Program-made: the position numbers and the translations under genes | Shown here: piece after piece, positions 1-7,689 of the stretch | How positions within the stretch are numbered: position 1 is the first letter of the stretch | How the letters are laid out: every line of letters starts with the position of its first letter | The notes under the pieces: model-generated | Databases searched by the model: none | What the model was told of the DNA's origin: nothing | The model's input: the letters and a program-made list of their open reading frames with translations, nothing else | DNA from: JAAYCI01 sp964370165 | Lineage (GTDB): Bacteria > Bacillota > Clostridia > Oscillospirales > Ruminococcaceae | Assembly (NCBI GenBank): GCA_964370165.1 | Contig: CAYJIG010000014.1 | Coordinates: forward strand, 1-39,337 | Reading direction: 5' to 3' | Length of the DNA stretch: 39,337 bases

Positions 1-831
1 ACCTGCCGTTCCATTGAAAAACCCGAAAGCCGCCAGCCACGCATCGTTGTTGGCGATGGTCGGATTTGCCAGGTCTATCGCGTTGTTTGTGATGGTGATA
101 GTGTAGGTTCCGGCGGCGGGGTAGATGTGGGGGATGCCGGCGGAATCGGCGGCGTTTGGTTTGCCCAAATTAGCACCGCCGGGGTCGGCAACGCCGTTAT
201 ACCATACTTCGGGTGTATCTGCCGTGTTTTCGGTATCCCAATCTATGCTCCAGTTGTAGGGTTTGTTGTAAGTCCTTGAATCATTTAAAGCTACTCCCGA
301 ACCACCCGAAAGGGGGATGGAGAAGCTTAAATCGTCGGTGGTTAAGGGATCTCCATCGTCCGCTACGGTCACTTGAAAGCTGAAACTTTCTGCGTCTGTG
401 CCTGCCGTCAACGCAGGTGCGTGCACCACCTCGCCCACTTTTACAAGCTGGTTTGGCAAAATGGCCGTGCTTGCAAGGGTGTAGCCCTCGGCAAGGGTTG
501 GCGCATAGAAAAATTCGCCGGCAACTGTTGTTGTGTAGGCTATATCCACTGCCGGGAAAATTCTTGCCCAACCTGTTACAGGCACTTGAATATTCTCATT
601 TCCGTCTATGGTTGCCAAAACAAAAGAGGGGAATGTTGCAATAATTTCTTGCTCTGTGTGTGTGTCGTTGTTTGCTATTTCAACAACGGCGGGTTCTGTA
701 AAGGCGGTAATAGTTCCGCTGTTAGTGGGCGCAGTGTCCTCTGCAAAAGCACTCAGCGGCAACACACCCACCGCCACGCAAAGCGCCAGCGCACCCGATA
801 TAATTTTGTTTTTCAAATTCCTCTTTTTCAT
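1..831 (-). CDS. Secreted surface protein, N-terminal part (runs off the left edge)
   Basis: The reverse strand is open for 277 codons from the ATG at 831 to the window edge, so the C-terminus is missing. A GGAG ribosome site lies at 837-840. The N-terminus is a classical Sec signal peptide: basic MKKRNLKNK, a hydrophobic core, then a probable cleavage site after SAFA. The mature part is acidic, Thr/Ala-rich and almost Cys-free. It contains a stretch reading YPAAGTYTITITNN, reminiscent of the PKD/BspA-like beta-sandwich modules of clostridial surface proteins. No anchor or catalytic motif is in view. Function is unknown; adhesion or polymer binding is only a guess from the family type. A leader ORF and a terminator precede it on the same strand. 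Confidence 0.8.
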   Translation of the reverse strand, partial: MKKRNLKNKIISGALALCVAVGVLPLSAFAEDTAPTNSGTITAFTEPAVVEIANNDTHTEQEIIATFPSFVLATIDGNENIQVPVTGWARIFPAVDIAYTTTVAGEFFYAPTLAEGYTLASTAILPNQLVKVGEVVHAPALTAGTDAESFSFQVTVADDGDPLTTDDLSFSIPLSGGSGVALNDSRTYNKPYNWSIDWDTENTADTPEVWYNGVADPGGANLGKPNAADSAGIPHIYPAAGTYTITITNNAIDLANPTIANNDAWLAAFGFFNGTAG

Positions 832-889
832 AATAGCTCCCACAACTTTCGATTTTATTTTTCAATCGCCGATAACAGGGATAAAACGC

Positions 890-935
890 AAAAAAGGCTA
901 CCGCACGTATCCATTTAAAGATACACGCAGTAACC
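890..935 (-). terminator. Terminator/attenuator hairpin in the surface-protein leader
   Basis: On the reverse strand, arms 935-920 and 911-896 pair over 16 positions (12 Watson-Crick, 4 G-U wobbles) around an 8-nt loop, followed by six U residues (895-890). This is a textbook intrinsic terminator. It lies between the leader promoter and the surface gene at 831. Its 3' arm contains the stop codon of the leader ORF (898-900), so a ribosome reaching the end of that ORF would disrupt the hairpin. Confidence 0.75.
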
Positions 936-1053
936 TTTTGTTTTGTATAAAATTTTCCGCATAAAGGTTGACACGGCAAATAGACAGGGCTAACCGGAAA
1001 GAGCAGAGCCCTTGCCCTACACGCTTGCTAAAAATCGTAAGCAAATCCGCCAA
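898..1053 (-). CDS. 51-codon leader ORF with TTG start
   Basis: A TTG at 1053 follows a near-perfect AGGAGG (1063-1068) at good spacing. The frame runs 51 codons to a TAG at 898-900 inside the downstream terminator hairpin. The peptide is basic with no recognised domain; it ends LLRVSLNGYVR. The strong ribosome site, the promoter upstream and the stop buried in the terminator suggest a regulatory leader peptide for the surface gene. Longer in-frame starts exist up to 1098 but lack a comparable ribosome site. The alternative is that this is a structured non-coding leader and the ORF is incidental. Confidence 0.5.
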   Translation of the reverse strand: MADLLTIFSKRVGQGLCSFRLALSICRVNLYAENFIQNKRLLRVSLNGYVR

Positions 1054-1113
1054 CGTTTTCAGCCTCCTTTTTGTAGATTTATCAATGTTTTTCACCATAA
1101 TTACACGTTATAA

Positions 1114-1143
1114 ATTTTAACATATAGACGCATAAAATGTCAA
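1114..1143 (-). promoter_or_regulatory. Sigma-A promoter of the leader/surface-protein unit
   Basis: On the reverse strand, TTGACA (1143-1138) and TAAAAT (1119-1114) are separated by 18 nt, with a TG just upstream of the -10. It points toward the leader ORF at 1053 and the surface protein at 831. Confidence 0.7.
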
Positions 1144-1149
1144 TCTGAA

Positions 1150-1533
1150 ATGTTGGGGTTTTACTGTTTCAGAAATTCAAAAGGTAAACTAAGGTTTACA
1201 ACTCTCAATTTGGATTATGTACGTGATGACAAAAAGACCGATCAAAAAGTGTGGGGCGATAAGTACGAGATTGTTGTCACCACCCATCTGAACACAGACA
1301 ACCTGCATAACCATATCGTAGTAAATTCGGTGTCGTTTAAAAACGGAAAAAAGTTTGGAAACCACATTTCCGACCACTACAAACTGCGAGAAATATCGGA
1401 TGAGGTTTGCAGAAGTCGTGGCAAATCCGTGCTTGAAAACTTTTCCTTTTACGGCAGGTCAAAGGGTGAGCGTCGTGCGCAGATGTCGGGCGTGCCTACC
1501 CATCATGAAACAATATATGCTGTTATGCAATAA
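1150..1533 (+). pseudogene. Relaxase (MobA/VirD2-type) internal fragment
   Basis: From about 1246 the frame encodes a recognisable core of clostridial mobilization relaxases: KVWGDKYEIVVTTHL, then HNHIVVNSVSF (the HxxxHNH metal-binding block), then GKSVLENFSFYG. The N-terminal segment carrying the catalytic tyrosine and the whole C-terminal half are absent. The first 30 or so residues do not resemble the family, and there is no ribosome site. Homology ends near 1520, where recombinase sequence begins in another frame. This is a dead fragment of an integrative mobilizable element. Confidence 0.8.
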
Positions 1534-2020
1534 CAATATTGATTCTCGTGAACAGCTTTTCGACTTTGTCCGGCAAAAACAGGGAGATATTTCGGCACTG
1601 GAGAGTGAGCGACAGGGGGTATATAACCGCTTGCGTCGTGACCTAAACCGAGTATCGGAGGAACGATTTAAGCGTATGACACAGGGTTTTGAAACGGAAC
1701 AAAACGACAACATCATCGAGATTGACCGTTGCAAAAAGCTCTTAAATGCCAGAACAGTGGAAATCGACACCGCAAAGGCTTTCCTTGACATCATTGAAAA
1801 AACCACCTGCATCGAAAAGCTAACAGCGCCTGTCCTGCGTGAATTTGTGGATAAAATAATAATCCACCACAGGCATAGGGTGGACGGCGAGGAAGTGCAG
1901 AAGATTGAAATTTTCTACAACGTGATAGGAAAGTTTATAATTCCGGTACATTTATATGCACTCGACGAGGTTGCGATGGACACAAGGCAGGGAGTTCATG
2001 TTGTGGCGCTTACGGCATAG
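1517..2020 (+). pseudogene. Large serine recombinase (TnpX-like) C-terminal fragment
   Basis: The open frame carries the coiled-coil region typical of Tn4451 TnpX-like recombinases (RVSEERFKRMTQGFETEQ), followed by a DUF4368-like tail (LTAPVLREFVDKIIIHHR, then EIFYNVIGKF). The catalytic serine domain and the zinc-ribbon part are missing. The 5' boundary abuts the relaxase fragment at about 1517-1533 in a different frame, which points to a large internal deletion fusing the two ends of one mobile element. It is not expected to be functional. Confidence 0.75.
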
Positions 2021-2034
2021 GGGCTAAAAAGACG

Positions 2035-2068
2035 AATAGGATTTACGAAATCCTTCGTAAATCCTATT
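2035..2068. repeat. Perfect 15-bp inverted repeat
   Basis: AATAGGATTTACGAA (2035-2049) is followed by a 4-nt loop and its exact complement (2054-2068). On the reverse strand it is followed closely by a short T run (five T at 2026-2030), so it may terminate the liv/rpiB operon arriving from the right. It also lies just past the recombinase relic and could mark the end of that element. The rest of 2069-2236 shows no gene. Confidence 0.6.
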
Positions 2069-2236
2069 TCAACCGTCGTTATGCTCTGAGTAACCATAAG
2101 GGGCATGGAAAAATTTCGTATTAATGCGGGTTTGCAGCCAGCAAGTAATGTTGTTATCAAATAATAACATATGGTTTCTATCTTAAATATAAATTAAAAC
2201 TATTTTCAGTTAAGAGTATACTTATAAATGAACAAC

Positions 2237-2692
2237 CTATTTACCAAACTGCTCATCCATTTCCTTTAATTTTTGCTGAACTGTTATTGCCCACTCGTCT
2301 GTATCTCCTTCTGCTTTTAAGAATTCCTGAATCAAATCCCAGGCGAGCCACCCGCCAACGATTTTTTCTCCAATACACATAACATTAACATGATCATGCT
2401 CAACCGCTTGATGTGCACAGTGCCAGTCATGAATCATACTTGCACGAATTCCGGGAATTTTATTGCATGCGATTGAAGCACCTACGCCTGTTCCACAAAA
2501 CATAATGCCCCTTTCGCACTCTCCGTTTAAAATAGAACTACAAACAATTTTTGCAACATCTGGAAAAAAAGGAATTTCTTTTGGGTCGTGGCATCCATTG
2601 TCAACTAGCTCATAGCCTGCCTCCAACAAAAGTGGTTTCATTTCCATTTTTAATTTATATCCTGCGTGATCACATCCTATAGAAATCTTCAT
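2237..2692 (-). CDS. rpiB: RpiB/LacA/LacB-family sugar-phosphate isomerase
   Basis: The 151-aa product matches the RpiB family over its full length: N-terminal MKISIGCDHAGYKLK, the Gly-rich phosphate/catalytic loop FCGTGVGASIACNK with the active-site Cys, then PGIRA and a terminal helix. Family members interconvert aldo- and keto-pentose (or tetrose/hexose) phosphates in the cytoplasm. The segment HDWHCAHQAVEHDHVNV resembles the branch with SAHQ...NV rather than E. coli RpiB, so the substrate may not be ribose-5-phosphate. The ATG at 2692 is preferred because AAGGA lies 9 nt upstream; a TTG three codons earlier touches that site. It is the last gene of the liv operon, 41 bp after livF, which suggests the transporter feeds a sugar-like substrate. 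Confidence 0.85.
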   Translation of the reverse strand: MKISIGCDHAGYKLKMEMKPLLLEAGYELVDNGCHDPKEIPFFPDVAKIVCSSILNGECERGIMFCGTGVGASIACNKIPGIRASMIHDWHCAHQAVEHDHVNVMCIGEKIVGGWLAWDLIQEFLKAEGDTDEWAITVQQKLKEMDEQFGK

Positions 2693-2733
2693 ATTAATCA
2701 ATCCTTATCTTTTAAATTTTTATTTTATTAAAA

Positions 2734-3453
2734 TCACTGTCTTTTTCCAAGGTACGCCTGCCTTACTTTGTCATCACCCTTCAAGTCTTTAGAGTTTCCG
2801 CTGTGGGTAATCTTTCCTCTCTCAAGTATATAAGCTCGATTTGAAACACTAAGAGCAATTGTTGCATTTTGCTCAACTATTAAAACGGGGATTCCGGTTT
2901 TACTTATAGATACAATTCTTTCAAACACTTCTTTAACTATAAGCGGCGCAAGCCCCATGCTAGGCTCATCAAGCATCAACATTTTAGGTCTTCCCATAAG
3001 AGCGCGGGCTATAACCATCATTTGCTGTTCTCCACCAGACAAACTCCAAGCTAATTGCTTTCTTCGTTCTTTAAGCTTTGGAAAGCACTCATACGCAAAG
3101 GCCAAATCTTCCGACACATTACCTTTGGTGAACTTAATCCCTCTCCATGCCACTGTTCCGGTTATGAGGTTTTCTTCAACTGTAAGTCCCGGAAAAACAT
3201 GCCTTCCTTCGGGAACTAATAGCAACCCTTTTCTGGCAATTATGTGTGGTTTTTTTCCTATAATAGGCTCATCTTTATAAATGATATCCCCTGCTGTATC
3301 AACATGGCCGCAAATCGAATTTAAAAGTGTTGTTTTTCCAGCTCCATTTGATCCAATCAGAGCAACTATCTCACGCTCATTTATTTCCATATTGACATCG
3401 TGTAATACTTCAATATGGCCATATCTTGAATTCAAGTTATTAATCTTCAGCAA
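2734..3453 (-). CDS. livF: Branched-chain-type ABC importer, ATPase LivF
   Basis: The 239-aa cytoplasmic ATPase has Walker A GSNGAGKTT, signature LSGGEQQ, Walker B MLMLDEP, and the LIVEQN segment that replaces the usual H-loop in LivF. Together with LivG it energises uptake. The start is taken as the TTG at 3453: GGAGG lies about 10 nt upstream inside the end of livG, and the resulting MLKINNLNSRYG matches the usual LivF N-terminus. In-frame ATGs 14 codons upstream would add sequence not seen in the family. It overlaps livG by 14 nt, consistent with translational coupling. Confidence 0.9.
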   Translation of the reverse strand: MLKINNLNSRYGHIEVLHDVNMEINEREIVALIGSNGAGKTTLLNSICGHVDTAGDIIYKDEPIIGKKPHIIARKGLLLVPEGRHVFPGLTVEENLITGTVAWRGIKFTKGNVSEDLAFAYECFPKLKERRKQLAWSLSGGEQQMMVIARALMGRPKMLMLDEPSMGLAPLIVKEVFERIVSISKTGIPVLIVEQNATIALSVSNRAYILERGKITHSGNSKDLKGDDKVRQAYLGKRQ

Positions 3454-4210
3454 ACTCTTCACCCCCTCCAAGATATGCTTCAATGACATCTTCATTTTGT
3501 TGAACTTCGGAAGGTGTTCCGGTAGTTAGCTGTTTGCCGAAATTCAAAGCAGTAATTCTATCGCAAATTTCCATAACAAGATCCATAGAATGCTCTATCA
3601 AAAGTACAGCAACTCCTTCGGCTACCGCTATATTGATCAGGGCACGGATATAATTCATTTCTACAGAATTCAGTCCCGCCGCAGGCTCATCCAGCAATAA
3701 GACTTTTGGATAACTTAACATTGCTCTGACTATTTCTAGCATCTTCTGCTGTCCATATGAAAGCTTGTCTGTACTGTCTTTTAAATCAACCCCAGAAAGT
3801 CCGGCGGCATCAAGTAGTTTTTCCATTCTCTCTTTGTGATTTTTTGATTTTTTTATTTTGCGTTTAGTTGCCAAATCAAGGCCTACTAACACATTTGTCT
3901 CAATATCACATCGCAGCAGTAGTCTTGGATGCTGAAACGTTCGCACTATACCTAATTTAGCTCTGCCGTGAATACTTTTTTTTGTTATATTTTCTTCGTA
4001 TAGTAAAATATTACCACCATCAACTTTGTATATACCCGTGATAAGGTTTAGAAGTGTGGTTTTTCCTGAACCATTTGGACCTATTAGGCCAAACACTTCA
4101 CCACCATAAAGTTCTATACAAATATTATCGGCTGCAGTTACCCCACCAAATCTTTTAAGAAGATCAATTAGTTTCAGTATTGGCTTTTTTTCTGTTGAAG
4201 AATTTGTCAT
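3440..4210 (-). CDS. livG: Branched-chain-type ABC importer, ATPase LivG
   Basis: The 256-aa ATPase has FGGVTAADN near the N-terminus (the LivG hallmark), Walker A GPNGSGKTT, signature LSYGQQK, Walker B VLLLDEPAAGLN and a true H-loop IEHSMD. It pairs with LivF under the LivHM membrane dimer. The ATG at 4210 follows GGAGGAGG about 11 nt upstream. Its 5' end overlaps livM by 47 nt and its 3' end overlaps livF, so the transporter genes are tightly coupled. Confidence 0.93.
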   Translation of the reverse strand: MTNSSTEKKPILKLIDLLKRFGGVTAADNICIELYGGEVFGLIGPNGSGKTTLLNLITGIYKVDGGNILLYEENITKKSIHGRAKLGIVRTFQHPRLLLRCDIETNVLVGLDLATKRKIKKSKNHKERMEKLLDAAGLSGVDLKDSTDKLSYGQQKMLEIVRAMLSYPKVLLLDEPAAGLNSVEMNYIRALINIAVAEGVAVLLIEHSMDLVMEICDRITALNFGKQLTTGTPSEVQQNEDVIEAYLGGGEEFAED

Positions 4211-5153
4211 AAAATGCCTTACCTCCTCCTAAAATTCCTTCAGGTTGAACTATCATAAGTATCATAATACCTGCACCGTAAATCAGCTGCATATAATTTG
4301 CAAGTGGACGCACAAATTCTTGAAGCAGCGAAATAATTAGAGTGCCTATTATAGCTCCTGCCGGCGAAATGGTTCCACCTAGCATTATCATAATAAGATA
4401 CATGGTAGACTGCTGATAGGTGAATGTTTGATAGCTTAAATACCCTGATAAAAATGCATACAATCCACCTGCTATTCCGCATAGTGCTCCTGATATTCCA
4501 AAGGCTATGCTTTTTGTTAGCAGACTGTTAACCCCCATACAATTTGCAGCAATCTCGTTATCACGAATCGCCATAAATGAGCGTCCTATAGAAGAGTTGA
4601 ATAGCAAACGCATAGATAAAAACGCGATGGTGCAAATTGCCAATATCATATAAAAATTTGCCGTTTCACTTTCAATCACTATTCCAGCTATCGAAAAATT
4701 CGGAACATTCTGCATGCCAAGAGCTCCGCCTGTAACTGGTTCCCAGTTCATAAAAAGACCATTTAGAATAGTCATAAGACCAACAGAGGCAAACGTGAAA
4801 TAATATTGTCGCAATCTAAAAAATGCAAATCCCAATACAAATGCAAAAATCGCAGTACCAACAGTTGCAATTATCAGTGCCACTATCGGTGACAATCCGA
4901 GTTTCATAACCATATTCGCTGCCGTATATGCCCCAACACCCCAAAGACCTGCTTGAGCAAACGAGTTTTGCCCACACATACCAAGAAGTACATAAACACT
5001 AAGTACACATAAATATGTAATAAGAGTCATATTCATAACTCTTAACATATAGCTTCCGAGTGTGAATGGTAGCATTGTAAATATTATCAATAAAAACACT
5101 GGAAACAAAGTCAATATTTTCTTTATATAATTTTCATTGTTCTTTATCTTCAT
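4164..5153 (-). CDS. livM: Branched-chain-type ABC importer, permease LivM
   Basis: The 329-aa polytopic membrane protein carries the LivM signature regions: GMCGQNSFAQAGLWGVGAYTAA, a mid-protein GRSFMAIRDNEIAA (the EAA-like loop contacting the ATPases), and GGTISPAGAIIG near the C-terminus. About nine or ten hydrophobic segments are apparent. The ATG at 5153 has AGGTG 9 nt upstream. A GTG at 5165, directly after the livH stop, is the alternative start. Confidence 0.92.
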   Translation of the reverse strand: MKIKNNENYIKKILTLFPVFLLIIFTMLPFTLGSYMLRVMNMTLITYLCVLSVYVLLGMCGQNSFAQAGLWGVGAYTAANMVMKLGLSPIVALIIATVGTAIFAFVLGFAFFRLRQYYFTFASVGLMTILNGLFMNWEPVTGGALGMQNVPNFSIAGIVIESETANFYMILAICTIAFLSMRLLFNSSIGRSFMAIRDNEIAANCMGVNSLLTKSIAFGISGALCGIAGGLYAFLSGYLSYQTFTYQQSTMYLIMIMLGGTISPAGAIIGTLIISLLQEFVRPLANYMQLIYGAGIMILMIVQPEGILGGGKAFYDKFFNRKKANTETN

Positions 5154-5165
5154 AATAACGTGCAC

Positions 5166-6041
5166 CTACGCTTTTTCTTGTATTTTGCTGCTAAATATTC
5201 CTTGAGGTCTCCACATAAGCATAAATATTAAAACAACATAAATAATTACAAGTTGGTAAGTAGTACTTATATATGCACCACCGAAAGCTTCTACAAGTCC
5301 TACAATAAGACCACCAACAACAGCTCCCGGAACACTTCCAAATCCACCGATAACTATTGCCGCAAAAGCTTTTGCACCAGATACCGCGCCCATTGAGTTT
5401 GTAATAAAAAACAAAGGTGCTAAAAGTCCTCCGCCAATTCCTGTTATGATAGCGCTTAAGGCGAAGGTTAAGGCAATAGAAAAAATAACCGGAACACCTA
5501 TCATAGATGCCATATATTTATCTTGCGCCGTAGCTTGCATTATATGGCCGATAAATGTTTTTTCCAAAAGAAGATAAACAAGAAGCATAATCATAGCCGC
5601 AACTATAATGATTGCAAGGTACTGCCCTTGTATTATTGCTCCGCCCGGAAGAGTTATCGGACTTTCTATGACTCTATCCACCTTCACCGGAATAGAACCC
5701 CAAATAAGCCTTGAGCCTTCTTTGAATACCATTGATGCACCCATAGCACTTACAATTATTGCTCGCACTTGAGCATCTCGGAGCGGCCAATATGCCGAGC
5801 GCATAAATAAAACGCCCACAAATCCCATGCATATTGATGCCAAAATAAGAGAAATCACGATATTCAGCTCAAATGTTTGGTTGAATGTATAGCTTAAATA
5901 CCCACCAAACATTAAAAATTCACCCTGTGCAAAATTCATAACACCGACTGCACGAAATATTAGTACCATGCCCATAGCAATAAGACCATATACTACTCCG
6001 GTGGATACGCCTGATATCGCAAGTTGAATTATCTGTTGCAT
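5166..6041 (-). CDS. livH: Branched-chain-type ABC importer, permease LivH
   Basis: The 291-aa membrane protein has typical LivH features: N-terminal QLAISGVSTGVVYGLIAMG, VMNFAQGEFLMFGGY, and GGFGSVPGAVVGG before the last helices. It forms the membrane channel with LivM. An inverted repeat in the 92-bp gap after livK may lower its expression relative to the binding protein. Confidence 0.93.
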   Translation of the reverse strand: MQQIIQLAISGVSTGVVYGLIAMGMVLIFRAVGVMNFAQGEFLMFGGYLSYTFNQTFELNIVISLILASICMGFVGVLFMRSAYWPLRDAQVRAIIVSAMGASMVFKEGSRLIWGSIPVKVDRVIESPITLPGGAIIQGQYLAIIIVAAMIMLLVYLLLEKTFIGHIMQATAQDKYMASMIGVPVIFSIALTFALSAIITGIGGGLLAPLFFITNSMGAVSGAKAFAAIVIGGFGSVPGAVVGGLIVGLVEAFGGAYISTTYQLVIIYVVLIFMLMWRPQGIFSSKIQEKA

Positions 6042-6075
6042 AATTAATTCTCCTTGAGTTTTTATATGTCATTTA

Positions 6076-6125
6076 AAATAAAATATCACCGCATAAGCAA
6101 AGTCGATCGCGGTGATATTTTATTT
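6076..6125 (-). terminator. Strong hairpin between livK and livH
   Basis: Perfect 17-bp arms 6076-6092 and 6109-6125 surround a 16-nt loop, followed on the reverse strand by T/A-rich sequence. It sits in the livK-livH gap. Such intercistronic stem-loops commonly cause partial termination or protect the 3' end of the binding-protein mRNA, giving excess binding protein over permease. Confidence 0.75.
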
Positions 6126-6133
6126 CATCTTGG

Positions 6134-7348
6134 TTAAATTTGCTTTTCTGAATATATCTCTTGAAGAACTGTTGGTACAAGATCTTCTATCACTACAACA
6201 AGACCACCACGACCGCAATCACCATTTGTTCTGATATCATAATTTGTTATTGCACCTTCATAATCTGAAATCGTATTCATTGCATCTCTGACTGCTGCGC
6301 GATCAGTTGTTCCGGCAATCTCAATAGCTTCACAAATAATGCTTACGTGATCATAAATTTGTGCTGCTGCTTTAGCACATTCTTGGTCGTATGTTTCTTC
6401 ATATTTTTGTGAGAATGCAGCGCCTTTTGGATTTGTTGTGTTTGGAACCCAAGCTGCCGCACTGTAAACGCCGTTAAGTGCTTCGCCACCCAGTTCAATG
6501 GTAACAGGATCTGCCCAAGCATTTGATCCGAATATAGGCATATCAGTCATACCAAATGCACGAATTTGTTCTGCTATTATTGCCGCTTCATTGAATAATG
6601 TAGCGCCGATAATCGCATCAGGCTCTGCTTGCTGAATATTTGTTATGTGCGAAGTAAAGTCTTTTGTTCCTGTTGTGAATGAAACAACTTCAACAGGCTC
6701 TAAGCCTCTTTTTTCTAATGCAGCTATAAACAAATCAGTCTGGTCGCTTGAGTTAGTCTCTGTGTCATGGATAATAGCAAATTTTTCATATCCGAGATCT
6801 TCAACCGCAAAGCCTATAAGAGCATCAATCATAGTCTCTTCGGCCGCTCTCAACTGGAATAGCCACTCATTTTCGTTGCATATATCACGAAGTGTCGGGC
6901 TTGAACCTTGTGCAGTTGTAACTATCTGAGCCTCCAGCGCTTCATTTGCTATAGCTATGTTGTCGTTTGAGTTATCGCTTCCGATAATTGCAACAATATC
7001 CTCGATATCAGCAAGTTTTCTAAAAGCATTCACTGCACCAACATCTGTCCCCAGACCATCTTCGATAACGATTTCAATCGGCCTACCGAGGACGCCACCT
7101 GCGGAGTTTATTTCTTCGGTAATAAGCTCTGCTGCATTTGAAGCATATTCTCCTTCAAGAGCTCTCTCGCCTGTTAATACAGTTGCAAGACCTATTTTAA
7201 TAGGTTCGCCTGTTGCACCGCTCTCTTCACTTACGCTTGCCGCAGGTGCGACGGAATCTGCACTTTCGGAAGGCGCCACTTGATCGCCTCCACAAGCAGC
7301 TAAGGTTAATAGTGCTAACGCCAGAAGTATTGCTAACAACTTTTTCAT
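6134..7348 (-). CDS. livK: LivK-type periplasmic-binding lipoprotein
   Basis: The 404-aa solute-binding protein begins MKKLLAILLALALLTLAAC; the LAAC lipobox makes Cys19 the lipid-anchored residue. A low-complexity Ser/Ala/Glu linker follows, then the Leu/Ile/Val-binding fold opening with IKIGLATVLTGE and GVLGRPIEIVIED (ligand-binding family, type 1). It captures substrate outside the membrane and delivers it to LivHM. The ATG at 7348 has GGAG 6 nt upstream; an ATG five codons earlier would place the ribosome site inside the gene. Family name does not fix the ligand: the LacI regulator and RpiB-like gene suggest a sugar or polyol rather than an amino acid. Confidence 0.9.
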   Translation of the reverse strand: MKKLLAILLALALLTLAACGGDQVAPSESADSVAPAASVSEESGATGEPIKIGLATVLTGERALEGEYASNAAELITEEINSAGGVLGRPIEIVIEDGLGTDVGAVNAFRKLADIEDIVAIIGSDNSNDNIAIANEALEAQIVTTAQGSSPTLRDICNENEWLFQLRAAEETMIDALIGFAVEDLGYEKFAIIHDTETNSSDQTDLFIAALEKRGLEPVEVVSFTTGTKDFTSHITNIQQAEPDAIIGATLFNEAAIIAEQIRAFGMTDMPIFGSNAWADPVTIELGGEALNGVYSAAAWVPNTTNPKGAAFSQKYEETYDQECAKAAAQIYDHVSIICEAIEIAGTTDRAAVRDAMNTISDYEGAITNYDIRTNGDCGRGGLVVVIEDLVPTVLQEIYSEKQI

Positions 7349-7397
7349 ACCAGTCTCCTTCATTTTTCATAATAATTTTAACATAATATATAATAAT

Positions 7398-7417
7398 TTT
7401 TGAATACGTTTTCAAAA
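7398..7417. promoter_or_regulatory. LacI-type operator O1
   Basis: TTTTGAATACGTTTTCAAAA is palindromic at all but one base pair and centred on ACGT, as expected for LacI-family operators. It lies about 8 nt downstream of the predicted livK transcription start, a blocking position. Confidence 0.65.
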
Positions 7418-7431
7418 ATGATTATAGGTCA

Positions 7432-7459
7432 ATTATACATAAGCTCACTTTGATTGCAA
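7432..7459 (-). promoter_or_regulatory. Predicted livK promoter
   Basis: On the reverse strand TTGCAA (7459-7454) and TATAAT (7437-7432) are 16 nt apart. The transcription start should be near 7425, just upstream of operator O1. Confidence 0.55.
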
Positions 7460-7545
7460 TGCTATTTACAAAATTTGTATATAATGCAGAATATTTATGT
7501 GCATTATTGTATATTTATTGTCAACAATCTTTCTTTTAAATCTGA

Positions 7546-7565
7546 TTTTGGCAACGTTTTCAAAA
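7546..7565. promoter_or_regulatory. LacI-type operator O2
   Basis: TTTTGGCAACGTTTTCAAAA shares AACGTT-centred symmetry and the half-site ACGTTTTCAAAA with O1. The two centres are 148 bp apart, close to 14 helical turns. It lies about 125 bp upstream of the LacI-family gene, so autoregulation and looping with O1 are plausible. Confidence 0.6.
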
Positions 7566-7689
7566 AAATGAAATAAACCTCTGGTTTTATCTGCGATTTT
7601 GTTGTATATTTGTATTGTATTTGAAGTTTTATAACCCTTATGTCAGCAGTTGAAATTAAGCATTCCGATTTTTTAAGAGGTGAAAACGA

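Noticed and set aside
373..964. Overlapping forward-strand ORFs opposite the surface-protein gene
   Set aside because: The reverse frame has a signal peptide and ribosome site and is continuous to the edge; the forward frames have no ribosome site or family match.
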